The translations under genes were made by a program, and so were the position numbers. A DNA stretch of 64,000 nucleotides, taken from assembly GCF_048569485.1 (NCBI RefSeq), contig NC_134355.1:664265979-664329978 (forward strand), given 5' to 3'. Below are positions 24,301 through 35,600 of the stretch, piece after piece. The notes under the pieces were generated by a model, which did no database searches, was not told where the DNA came from, and saw only the letters and a list, made by a program, of their open reading frames with translations. Position 1 is the first letter of the stretch; the number at the start of each line of letters is the position of its first letter. This DNA comes from Anomaloglossus baeobatrachus (lineage: Eukaryota > Chordata > Amphibia > Anura > Aromobatidae).

Positions 24301-27300
24301 CTCCACACATGCCCCTTAGGGGACAGCATTGGGTCTCCACACATGCCCCTTAGGATACAGCATTTGGTCTCCACACATTCCCCTTAGGATACAGCATTCG
24401 GTCTCCACACATGCCCCTTAGGATACAGCATTCGGTCTCCACACATGCCGCTTAGTACACAGCATTGGGTCTCCACACATGCCGCTTAGGACACAGCATT
24501 GGGTCTCCACACATGCCCCTTAGGATACAGCATTGGGTCTCCACACATGCCCCTTAGGATACAGCATTCGGTCTCCACACATGCCGCATAGGATACAGCA
24601 TTGGGTCTCCACACATGCCCCTTAGGATACAGCATTGGGTCTCCACACATGCCCCTTAGGATACAGCATTGGGTCTCCACACATTCCCCTTAGGATACAG
24701 CACTCGGTCTCCACACATGCCCCTTAGGATACAGCATTGGGTCTCCACACATGCCCCTTAGGCTACAGCATTGGGTCTCCACACGTGCCCCTTAGGCTAC
24801 AGCATTGGGTCTCCACACTTACCGCTTAGGATACAGCATTGGGTCTCCACACATGCCGCTTAGGATACAGCATTGGGTCTCCACAGATGTCGCTTAGGAT
24901 ACAGCATTGGGTCTCCACACATGCCCCCTAGGATACAGCATTTGATCTCCACACATGCCCCTTAGGATACAGCATTGGGTTTCCACACATGCCCCTTAGG
25001 ATACAGCATTGGGTCTCCACACATTCCCCTTAGGTTACAGCATTGGGTCTCAACAAATGCCCCTTAGGCTACAGCATTGGGTCTCCACACATGCCCCTTA
25101 GGATACAGCATTGGGTCTCCACACATGCCCCTTAGGATACAGCATTGGGTCTCCACACATGCCCCTTAGGATACAGCATTGGGTCTCCACACATGTCGCT
25201 TTGGATACAGCATTGGGTCTCCACACATGCCCCTTAGGATACAGCATTGGGTCTCCACACATGTCGCTTGGGATACAGCGTTTGATCTCCACACATGCCC
25301 CTTATGATACAGCATTGGGTCCCCACACATTTCCCTTAGGATACAGCATTCGGTCTCCACACATGCCCCTTAGGATACAGCATTCGGTCTCCACACATGC
25401 CGCTTAGTACACAGCATTGGGTCTCCACACATGCCGCTTAGGACACAGCATTGGGTCTCCACACATGCCCCTTAGGATACAGCATTGGGTCTCCACACAT
25501 GCCCCTTAGGATACAGCATTGGGTCTCCACACATGCCCCTTATGATACAGCATTCGGTCTCCACACATGCCGCTTAGGATACAGCATTGGGTCTCCACAC
25601 ATGCCCCTTATGATACAGCATTGGGTCTCCACACATGCCCCTTAGGCTACAGCATTGGGTCTCCACACATGCCCCTTAGGCTACAGCATTGGGTCTCCAC
25701 ACATGCCGCTTTGGATACAGCATTGGGTCTTCACACATGCCCCTTAGGATACAGCATTGGGTCTCCACACATGCCCCTTAGGATACAGCATTGGGTCTCC
25801 ACACATTCCCCTTAGGATACAGCATTCAGTCTCCACACATGCGCCTTAGGATACAGCATTGGGTCCCCACACATGCCCCTTAGGATACAGCATTGGGTTT
25901 CCACACATGCCCCTTAGGATACAGCATTGGGTCTCCACACATGCCGCTTAGGATACAGCATTCGGTCTCCACACATGCCCCTTAGGATACAGCATTGGGT
26001 CTCCACACATGCCCCTTAGGATACAGCATTGGGTCTCCACACATGCCCCTTAGGACACAGCATTGGGTCTCCACACATGCCGTTTAGGACACAGCATTGG
26101 ATCTCCATACATGCCGCTTAGGATACAGCATTGGGTCTCACACATGCCCCTTAGGATACAGCATTGGGTCTCCACACATGCCCCTTAGGATACAGCATTG
26201 GGTATCCACACCTGCCCTTTAGGGTACAGCATCTGGTCTCCACACCTGCCCCTTAGGATACAGTATTTGGTCTCCACACATGCCCCTTAGGATACAGCAT
26301 TGGGTCTCCACACATGCCCCTTAGGATACAGCATTGGGTCTCCACACATTCCCCTTAGGCTACAGCATTGGGTCTCCACACATGCCCCTTAGGATACAGC
26401 ATTGGGTCTCCACACATGCCCCTTAGGATACAGCATTGGGTCTCACACATGCCCCTTAGGATACAGCATTGTGTCTCCACACATGCCGCTTAGGACACAG
26501 CATTGGGTCTCCACACATGCCCCTTAGGATACAGCATTGGGTCTCCACACATGCCCCTTAGGATACAGCATTCGGTCTCCACACATGCCGCTTAGGATAC
26601 AGCATTGGGTTTCCACACATGCCCCTTAGGATACAGCATTGGGTCTCCACACATGCCCCTTAGGATACAGCATTGGGTCTCCACACATTCCCCTTAGGAT
26701 ACAGCATTCAGTCTCCACACATGCCCCTTAGGATACAGCATTGGGTCTCCCCACATGCCCCTTAGGCTACAGCATTGGGTCTCCACACATGCCCCTTAGG
26801 CTACAGCATTGGGTCTCCACACATGCCGCTTAGGATACAGCATTGGGTCTCCACACATGCCGCTTAGTACACAGCATTGGGTCTCCACACATGCCGCTTA
26901 GGACACAGCATTGGGTCTCCACACATGCCCCTTAGGATACAGCATTGGGTCTCCACACATGCCCCTTAGGATACAGCATTTGATCTCCACACATGCCCCT
27001 TAGGATACAGCATTGGGTCCCCACACATGCCCCTTAGGATACAGCATTGGGTTTCCACACATGCCCCTTAGGATACAGCATTGGGTCTCCACACATGCCG
27101 CTTAGGATACAGCATTCGGTCTCCACACATGCCCCTTAGGATACAGCATTGGGTCTCCACACATGTCGCTTAGGACACAGCATTGGGTCTCCACACATGC
27201 CCCTTAGGATACAGCATTGGGTCTCCACACATGCCCCTTAGGATACAGCATTTGATCTCCACACATGCCCCTTAGGATACAGCATTGGGTCCCCACACAT

Positions 27301-27686
27301 GCCCCTTAGGATACAGCATTGGGTTTCCACACATGCCCCTTAGGATACAGCATTGGGTCTCCACACATGCCGCTTAGGATACAGCATTCGGTCTCCACAC
27401 ATGCCCCTTAGGATACAGCATTGGGTCTCCACACATGTCGCTTAGGATACAGCATTGGGTTTCCACACATGCCCCTTAGGATACAGCATTGGGTCTCCAC
27501 ACATGCCCCTTAGGACACAGCATTGGGTCTCCACACATGCCGTTTAGGACACAGCATTGGATCTCCACACATGCCGCTTAGGATACAGCATTGGGTCTCA
27601 CACATGCCCCTTAGGATACAGCATTGGGTCTCCACACATGCCCCTTAGGATACAGCATTGGGTCTCCACACATGCCCCTTAGGATA

Positions 27687-29019
27687 TGTGGCGCCCCTGA
27701 GGCTTCCGTCGCCACAGGTCATTGCACCCCATCCAGCGGTGTGATGCCCCATTCTGGGAGAGGAAGAGAGTAAACTCCGGTCCCCTGGTAAATCCACACT
27801 ACACCCATTGTTAGGTACATACTGGGACCAGGGAAAGTGGCAGGCAACCCTCCCATGCTGCATGCTGAGAGGGGCTGTAAGACCCATCCCTGCTCCCATA
27901 GGGTGGTAGCTTAGCAACTGGGGAGGTGGGAGGAGCCATCTGAGAGCAGACGCAGAGAGGAAGGTCAAGTTTAGTTAGTTACCTCAGGGAGTGAGAGAGT
28001 GAGGAGCCAGAATGTAGTTGGAGAAGAAGAACGAGAGAAAGGAGGGAGGAGGAGGCCTGCTGGAGGCAGGCAAGGAGGAGAAAAGAAAGACAAGAAAGAA
28101 GGAAAGAAAGCTCCAAGTCAGGCAGGAGCAGAGAAACAGAAGGAGACGCTTCCTGGTGAAGACCCTGGGACCCAGAGGTCCAGGTGACACCACGTAGGAA
28201 ACAGAAGGAGTCGCAGGGCCACGGGTAGTCCTAGAGGTACCACGAGCAGTCCTAGAGGTCCCAAGGAGAGAGGGCCTAGAGGCGCCACGGGTAGTTGTAG
28301 GCTGCGGTGGCCTGTTCCACATTAACATCGGTGGAGTGATCAAGCTGCGACAGGGGACGGTCCCTAGAGACTGGAGGAGTGCAAAGACAATCTCCAAACA
28401 GTAAAAACCGAGGCCCAGGGAAGGTTGTAGACTCCCAGGGCCAGAACCCATAGCAGACTTCCAGAAAAGGGGCAATAAGCCGACAGGTGACCCCCCAGCC
28501 TGGAGGCTGTAGTGGAGGCCAAGCCAGGTCCATCCTAACAAAGGCAAGGCTAAGGAAGACAGCAGAAGAAAGAGACACTAAGAGAAGGGCACCGGCATTC
28601 ACTCTCAGAATCACCCAGAAACGGCGGAGGTCCCTGACAGTGGTCCCAGCAGTCCAAGGGTTCCTGCCGGCCTTGACAAGAACTGTGAGTAAAGAACTTG
28701 AACTGCACCCTTGGAGTGGTCTCTGTTATTTCAGCTGCATAGACACTTACAAGCACCAACTGTGCCCCAGGCATTGCTCCACCTGTGGGGAGCAGTACCA
28801 CCATTGCTGCCATAACATCATCCCAGAGGCCCTACATAGCAGCGGCGGCTTAATAGCCGCATACCACAGGTGGCGTCACGAACACAACCATTAATAAGCA
28901 AGCCACATATTCAACTGACACCCACCAGGGCCACGGAGCCGGGCCCAGCCACCACTGACTACCACCGGACTAGTCCGGCCCGGCACCGGGTGTCCCACAG
29001 CCCTGAGGTGGGCGAGTCA
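27687..29019 (+). repeat. 5' LTR of the family A element
   Basis: It begins TGTGGCGCCCCTGAGG and ends gggcgagtca. It contains a purine-rich stretch (28010-28150) and a gtggcgtcacgaacacaacc segment near its end (28871). Solo LTRs at 55607-56510 and 57565-58446 share its start and several internal blocks. Frames on the minus strand across it (up to 187 codons) are low-complexity by-products. Confidence 0.9.
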
Positions 29020-29288
29020 ACTTTGGCGTCACGAACAGGATTTCGTGCCCGGTCACACCGGGTACTGTGCGCCTGAAGAATCGTGAAATAGCCTGTGTTT
29101 ACTGTGAGAAACTGCCGCCATTGAAGTCACTGAGCGCGGGAAGAAGGGGGGCGTGAAAGAAGAAAGGGCGCGAAGAGAAGCCCCGCCCCCTTGTCCAAGA
29201 AAAGAGCGCGAAGCGGTGCCCGCCAGAAAAGGCGGAAGAAGAAGAAATGGCGACCAGATAAGCTGGCCGGCTGGCAGAGAGAGTCTGA

Positions 29289-30749
29289 ATGCCAGACCAG
29301 CAGATAAAGAACATGTACCTTATCGCAAACGGAGTGATGCCGGCCGTGATGGGCTCGGCGCCAGTCTGGCGCCAGTTGCTAGTGCAGCCTCTGGCCCCGC
29401 CTCCGAGAAGGGAAAGGGAGCAGCCGAGTGGCGTGGTCGAGCACCCGAGCAGTGTTCCAGGCAGCATTCCCCAGGTCGGTAGCATGGCGGAGGAGCTGCA
29501 GCAAGGTGCACCAGGGAACGGAAGAGTGGATCCCGAGCTGGACCTGCTGAGAGAAGAAGTGCGAGTCCTGGCCCGGAGGCTGAGCAGCGTGGAAGTGGGA
29601 GCGGAGCGGCAGAAAGAAACGCCGAGGGTGCCGGAGGATCTGGAGCGGTGGATGGATGCCGCGGAGCGGAAGCAGGGTGAGCAACCAGACACCCCGTCCA
29701 GTCCGGACCCAGGGCCCCGCCACGCGCCCCCGCTTAGCCCCTTCACTGACCCTCTGGCCTTCCCAGCCTACCCCGCGGACGCCTGGTGGGGTACCGGAGG
29801 CCTGCCTGAGACCCCCACAGACGGAGATTGGGGAGGGGTGGACCCCGAACAGCTAGCGGGCCCCCTGCCGAGTCCCCCGGTGAGCCTCCTGGGAATGGCA
29901 TCCCCGGGAGTGAATTGGGACGCAGCGCCCATTGAAAGTAGGGGGCTGCAGCGGCCGCTGCGCCCTAAGGCGACCCCCCTGGCCAACGAGCTAACGTGCC
30001 AGAGGCTGGTGATCGAGTATCAGAAGGAGCGGGAACTCCGGGAGGAGAAACGCCGGGCCAGAGAAGTCGCTAATCTGGCCTCCAAAGAAGAGGTCAGGAA
30101 GGCCCTGAAGGGATCCGAGGGCCCAGTGCGACGGGGCCTAGTAGTGGACTTCAGACAAGTTGTTGGCTGGGGCTTCATCAGGGAGCCCGGCCTGGGCAAG
30201 GATGTATTTGTAGCTCGAAGAGACATCGAGGAGCACCTGCCCAGAGGCCACCCAGGGCGCGATGCCAAGACGGGTGATGTGGTGGAGTACATACGGCTGA
30301 TGGGGGACCGTGGATGGTACGCGCTGCATGTACATATTCTGCAGGAAGAAGCGGCCCCAGAAGAGCCAGAGTGGCGCCGCACAGTGCAAGAGCGTAGCAT
30401 CTCCCCTGGCAGCAGCACCGCCTCAAGGCAGACCCAGGACACAGAACTGAGCAGAAGTCCTGTGACAGCCACCCAGGAGACGCAGACCAGGATCTCCATG
30501 GCGTGTGTGATGCAGGGAGCCCGGCCAAAGCAGGGCCCTAGAGACCACAGCAGCAGCCCCCTGCAGACAAGCAGCCCTCTGCAGCAACGCCGTGCAACGT
30601 CTGCAAGCAGTCCCACTCCAAACCAGGCTGCAGAACAGCGCAGAAGGTCGGGGACCAGCGCCCAGGGGACCCAGACGATGATCTCGTCGGCATACCTGCT
30701 GCCAGGAGCAATGCCGGAGTGGGACCCTCGCATCTACCCTCGTGAGTAA
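29289..30749 (+). CDS. 486-codon frame of the LTR element, with cold-shock-like domain
   Basis: This is the only long frame in the internal region of the LTR element and is open throughout. Residues about 75-105 (PELDLLREEVRVLARRLSSV) look like a short coiled coil. Residues 110-215 are Pro/Gly-rich and disordered-looking. Residues about 235-275 are strongly charged (EYQKERELREEKRRAREVA), a second likely helix. Residues about 281-352 resemble a cold-shock domain: a GLVVDF strand, then GWGFI (compare the RNP1-type GYGFI), then KDVFVARRDI (compare RNP2-type DVFVHxxxI), then TGDVVEY. The tail has two similar segments around ETQTRISMA and GTQTMISSA. It has no recognisable capsid, zinc knuckle or pol motif. 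It may be an RNA-binding, gag-like or captured protein. The start could be the Met at 29289 or a later one (MAEELQQG). Confidence 0.7.
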   Translation: MPDQQIKNMYLIANGVMPAVMGSAPVWRQLLVQPLAPPPRREREQPSGVVEHPSSVPGSIPQVGSMAEELQQGAPGNGRVDPELDLLREEVRVLARRLSSVEVGAERQKETPRVPEDLERWMDAAERKQGEQPDTPSSPDPGPRHAPPLSPFTDPLAFPAYPADAWWGTGGLPETPTDGDWGGVDPEQLAGPLPSPPVSLLGMASPGVNWDAAPIESRGLQRPLRPKATPLANELTCQRLVIEYQKERELREEKRRAREVANLASKEEVRKALKGSEGPVRRGLVVDFRQVVGWGFIREPGLGKDVFVARRDIEEHLPRGHPGRDAKTGDVVEYIRLMGDRGWYALHVHILQEEAAPEEPEWRRTVQERSISPGSSTASRQTQDTELSRSPVTATQETQTRISMACVMQGARPKQGPRDHSSSPLQTSSPLQQRRATSASSPTPNQAAEQRRRSGTSAQGTQTMISSAYLLPGAMPEWDPRIYPRE

Positions 30750-31308
30750 AGGAGAAGAGATGCTGAACTGTACATAGCCCCTGTCTGCCCCTTATTCTTT
30801 TTGAAGAAGTCCCTTGTGTTTTGCCCCTCATTCTTTTCGAAGATGACACCCTTTCCTGCTGTACTGCCCCTCATGCTTTTTGAAGACGTCACCCCCCATG
30901 TTTATGTGTTACCGGGCAACTGAACTGGAATGTGGGCCCCGGTGAATGTGTATGTGTCTTATGTAACCAGGCCATTGGACTTAATGGCTGGTTGATTGTG
31001 TCGTTTTGGTGTTGAAAGGAAACGAACTGCCAGGCTACTGGACTTGTTGTAGCCGAAAATGTATATAGTTGCACCTGTTGTGCCCCCTACCAGAATTAAG
31101 GGGGATGTGCCCAAACCGTGCAATGAACTGGAAGTGCACACATAGTTTCTTTATAAGAAGTTTGCAACGTTAAAGTGATTATGCCTCCCATAAAGGGAAG
31201 AAATGTTTTATTGTTTTATGTTTTGCATACCAAAAATGTTTTGCAGTTCTCCCACATGTTTTTGTTGTTTTTCAGCCCGAGGACGTGCTGGGATTTGCTG
31301 TGGGGGAG
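30750..31308 (+). other. 3' internal region of the LTR element
   Basis: There is no coding frame of interest. A catcaattcttttt-like motif recurs: cccttattctttttgaag, ccctcattcttttcgaag and ccctcatgctttttgaag lie about 52-55 bp apart (30789-30885). It ends in a purine tract tgggggag next to the 3' LTR. Confidence 0.6.
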
Positions 31309-32641
31309 TGTGGTGCCCCTGAGGCTTCCGTCGCCACAGGTCATTGCACCCCATCCAGCGGTGTGATGCCCCATTCTGGGAGAGGAAGAGAGTGAACTCC
31401 GGTCCCCTGGTAAATCCACACTACACCCATTGTTAGGTACATACTGGGACCAGGGAAAGTGGCAGGCAACCCTCCCATGCTGCATGCTGAGAGGGGCTGT
31501 AAGACCCATCCCTGCTCCCATAGGGTGGTAGCTTAGCAACTGGGGAGGTGGGAGGAGCCATCTGAGAGCAGACGCAGAGAGGAAGGTCAAGTTTAGTTAG
31601 TTACCTCAGGGAGTGAGAGAGTGAGGAGCCAGCATGTAGTTGGAGAAGAAGAACGAGAGAAAGGAGGGAGGAGGAGGCCTGCTGGAGGCAGGCAAGGAGG
31701 AGAAAAGAAAGACAAGAAAGAAGGAAAGAAAGCTCCAAGTCAGGCAGGAGCAGAGAAACAGAAGGAGACGCTTCCTGGTGAAGACCCTGGGACCCAGAGG
31801 TCCAGGTGACACCACGTAGGAAACAGAAGGAGTCGCAGGGCCACGGGTAGTCCTAGAGGTACCACGAGCAGTCCTAGAGGTCCCAAGGAGAGAGGGCCTA
31901 GAGGCGCCATGGGTAGTTGTAGGCTGCGGTGGCCTGTTCCACATTAACATCGGTGGAGTGATCAAGCTGCGACAGGGGACGGTCCCTAGAGACTGGAGGA
32001 GTGCAAAGACAATCTCCAAACAGTAAAAACCGAGGCCCAGGGAAGGTTGTAGACTCCCAGGGCCAGAACCCATAGCAGACTTCCAGAAAAGGGGCAATCA
32101 GCCGACAGGTGACCCCCCAGCCTGGAGGCTGTAGTGGAGGCCAAGCCAGGTCCATCCTAACAAAGGCAAGGCTAAGGAAGACAGCAGAAGAAAGAGACAC
32201 TAAGAGAAGAGCACCGGCATTCACTCTCAGAATCACCCAGAAACGGCGGAGGTCCCTGACAGTGATCCCAGCAGTCCAAGGGTTCCTGCCGGCCTTGACA
32301 AGAACTGTGAGTAAAGAACTTGAACTGCACCCTTGGAGTGGTCTCTGTTATTTCAGCTGCATAGACACTTACAAGCACCAACTGTGCCCCGGGCATTGCT
32401 CCACCTGTGGGGAGCAGTACCACCATTGCTGCCATAACATCATCCTGGAGGCCCCACACAGCAGCGGCGGCTTAATAGCCGCATACCACAGGTGGCGTCA
32501 CGAACACAACCATTAATAAGCAAGCCACATATTCAACTGACACCCACCAGGGCCACGGAGCCGGGCCCAGCCACCACTGACTACCACCGGACTAGTCCGG
32601 CCCGGCATCGGGTGTCCCACAGCCCTGGGGTGGGCGAGTCA
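31309..32641 (+). repeat. 3' LTR of the family A element
   Basis: It is the same length as the 5' LTR (1333 bp) with about 1 percent difference by eye. It ends gggcgagtca and is followed directly by GATA and the resumed satellite. Confidence 0.9.
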
Positions 32642-35600
32642 GATACAGCATTGGGTATCCACACCTGCCCTTTAGGGTACAGCATCTGGTCTCCACACCT
32701 GCCCCTTAGGATACAGCATTGGGTCTCCACACATGCCCCTTAGGATAAAGCATTGGGTCTCCACACATGCCCCTTAGGATACAGCATTGGGTCTCCACAC
32801 ATTCCCCTTAGGCTACAGCATTGGGTCTCGACACATGCCCCTTAGGCTACAGCATTGGGTCTCCACACATGCCCCTTAGGATACAGCATTGGGTCTCCGC
32901 ACATGCCCCTTAGGATACAGCATTGGGTCTCACACATGCCCCTTAGGATACAGCATTGGGTCTCCACACATGCCCCTTAGGATACAGCATTTGGTCTCCA
33001 CACATGCCCCTTAGGATACAGCATTGAGTATCCACACCTGCACCTTAGGATACAGCATTTGGTCTCCACACATGCCCCTTAGGATACAGCATTGGGTCTC
33101 CACACATGCCCCTTAGGATACAGCATTGGGTCTCCACACATTCCCCTTAGGCTACAGCATTGGGTCTCCACACATGCCCCTTAGGCTACAGCATTGGGTC
33201 TCCACACATGCCCCTTAGGATACAGCATTGGGTCTCCACACGTGCCCCTTAGGATACAGCATTGGGTCTCCACATATGTCGTTTAGGATACAGCATTGGG
33301 TCTCCACACATGCCCCTTAGGATACAGCATTGGGTCTCCACACATGCCCCTTAGGATTCAGCATTTGGTCTCCACACATGCACCTTAGGATACAGAATTG
33401 GGTCTCCACACATGCCCCTTAAGATACAGCATTGGGTCTCCACACATGCCCCTTAGGGGACAGCATTGGGTCTCCACACATGCCCCTTAGGATACAGCAT
33501 TTGGTCTCCACACATGCCCCTTAGGATACAGCATTGTGTCCCCACACATGCCCCTTAGGATACAGCATTCGGTCTCCACACATGCCGCTTAGTACACAGC
33601 ATTGGGTCTCCACACATGCCGCTTAGGACACAGCATTGGGTCTCCACACATGCCCCTTAGGATACATCATTGGGTCTCCACACATGCCCCTTAGGATACA
33701 GCATTGGGTCTCCACACATGTCGCTTAGGATACAGCATTGGGTCTCCACACATGCCCCTTAGGATACAGCATTGGGTCTCCACACATGCCCCTTAGGATA
33801 CAGCATTGGGTCTCCACACATGTCGCTTAGGATACAGCATTGGGTCTCCACACATGCCCCTTAGGATACAGCATTCGGTCTCCACACACGCCGCTTAGGA
33901 TACAGCATTGGGTTTCCACACATGCCCCTTAGGATACAGCATTGGGTCTCCACACCTGCCCCTTAGGATACAGCATTCGGTCTCCACACATGCACCTTAG
34001 GATACAGCATTGGGTCTCCACACATGCCCCTTAGGATACAGCATTGGGTCTCCACACATGCCCCTTAGGCTACAGCATTGGGTCTCCACACGTGCCCCTT
34101 AGGCTACAGCATTGGGTCTCCACACATGCCGCTTAGGATACAGCATTGAGTCTCCACACATGCCCCTTAGGTTACAGCATTGGGTCTCCACACATGTCGC
34201 TTAGGATACAGCGTTTGATCTCCACACATGCCCCTTAGGATACAGCATTTGATCTCCACACATGCCCCTTAGGATACAGCATTAGGTCTCCACACATGCC
34301 CCTTAGGATACAGCATTCGGTCTCCACACATGCCCCTTAGGGTACAGCATTGGGTCTCCACACATGCCCCTTAGGATACAGCATTGGGTCTCCACACATG
34401 CCCCTTAGGGTGCAGCATTGGGTCTCCACACATGCCCCTTAGGATACAGCATTGGGTCTCCACACATGCCCCTTAGGATACAGCATTTGGTCTCCACACA
34501 TGCCCCTTAGGATACAGCATTTGGTCTCCACACATGCCCCTTAGGATACAGCATTGGGTCTCCACACATGCCCCTTAGAATACAGCATTGGGTCTCCACA
34601 CATGTCGCTTAGGACACAGGATTGGGTCTCCACACATGCCCCTTAGGGTACAGCATTGGGTCTCCACGCATGCCCCTTAGGGTACAGCATTGGGTCTCCA
34701 CACATGCCCCTTAGGGTACAGCATTGGGTCTCCACACATGCCCCTTAGGACACAGCATTGGGTCTCCACACATGCCCCTTAGGATACAGCATTGGGTCTC
34801 CACACATGTCACTTAGGACACAGGATTGGGTCTCCACACATGCCCCTTAGGGTACAGCATTGGGTCTCCACGCATGCCCCTTAGGGTACAGCATTGGGTC
34901 TCCACACATGCCCCTTATGGTACAGCATTGGGTCTCCACACATGCCCCTTAGGACACAGCATTGGGTCTCCACACATGCCCCTTAGGGTACAGCATTGGG
35001 TCTCCACACATTCCCCTTAGGTTACAGCATTGGGTCTCCACACATGCCCCTTAGGATACAGCATTGGGTCTCCACACATGCCCCTTAGGATACAGCATTG
35101 GGTCTCCACACATGCCCCTTAGGATACAGCATTTGGTCTCCACACATGCCCCTTAGGATACAGCATTGGGTCTCCACACATGCCCCTTAGGATACAGCAT
35201 TGGGTCTCCACACATGCCCCTTAGAATACATCATTGGGTCTCCACACATGTCGCTTAGGACACAGGATTGGGTCTCCACACATGCCCCTTAGGGTACAGC
35301 ATTGGGTCTCCACGCATGCCCCTTAGGGTACAGCATTGGGTCTCCACACATGCCCCTTAGGGTACAGCATTGGGTCTCCACACATGCCCCTTAGGACACA
35401 GCATTGGGTCTCCACACATGCCCCTTAGGATACAGCATTGGGTCTCCACACATGTCACTTAGGACACAGGATTGGGTCTCCACACATGCCCCTTAGGGTA
35501 CAGCATTGGGTCTCCACGCATGCCCCTTAGGGTACAGCATTGGGTCTCCACACATGCCCCTTAGGGTACAGCATTGGGTCTCCACACATGCCCCTTAGGA

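Larger units (their letters stand above)
14470..27686. repeat. 34-bp satellite array, left block (about 390 units)
   Basis: The unit is ttaggatacagcattggg followed by tctccacacatgcccc, period 34 bp. The array starts with diverged units (to about 14650), becomes regular, and carries recurrent variants: gccgctta, gtcgctta, cattccccttagg, and cagcattcggtct. A block of diverged units with gtttcagccagcacta occurs twice, at about 14880 and 17850. Because 34 is not a multiple of 3, three units make a 102-bp coding period, which produces many 64-codon frames on both strands. These are not genes. Confidence 0.95.
27687..32641 (+). mobile_element. Young non-autonomous LTR retroelement, family A, inside the satellite
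   Basis: Two direct repeats of 1333 bp each (27687-29019 and 31309-32641) bracket a 2289-bp internal region. The flanks show a 4-bp target duplication GATA, and the satellite phase resumes exactly across it. Downstream of the 5' LTR is a tggcgtcacgaacagga stretch that resembles, imperfectly, a lysine-tRNA primer site. A purine tract tgggggag sits immediately before the 3' LTR. The internal region holds one 486-codon frame (29289-30749), and no reverse transcriptase, protease, integrase or envelope is visible. The LTRs differ at roughly 14 positions by eye (about 1 percent), so the insertion is young. It looks whole for a non-autonomous element. The superfamily is unassigned. Confidence 0.9.

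Noticed and set aside
27984-28547. 187-codon minus-strand frame inside the LTR and its copy at 31606-32097
   Set aside because: It is present identically in both LTRs as part of the repeat, is low complexity (Ser/Leu/Pro/Phe), and reads the complement of a purine-rich tract.
29020-29045. Definite lysine-tRNA primer binding site
   Set aside because: tggcgtcacgaacagga only partly matches the Lys-type primer sequence, and the same words recur inside the LTRs. Kept as a possibility, not a feature.
28870-29076. tRNA or structured RNA near the end of the 5' LTR
   Set aside because: Several short palindromes (cggactagtccg) occur, but no cloverleaf with proper arms could be drawn.
29099-29746. 215-codon minus-strand frame opposite the LTR element frame
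   Set aside because: Shadow of a GC-rich coding frame on the plus strand; Ser/Arg/Leu-rich with no motif.
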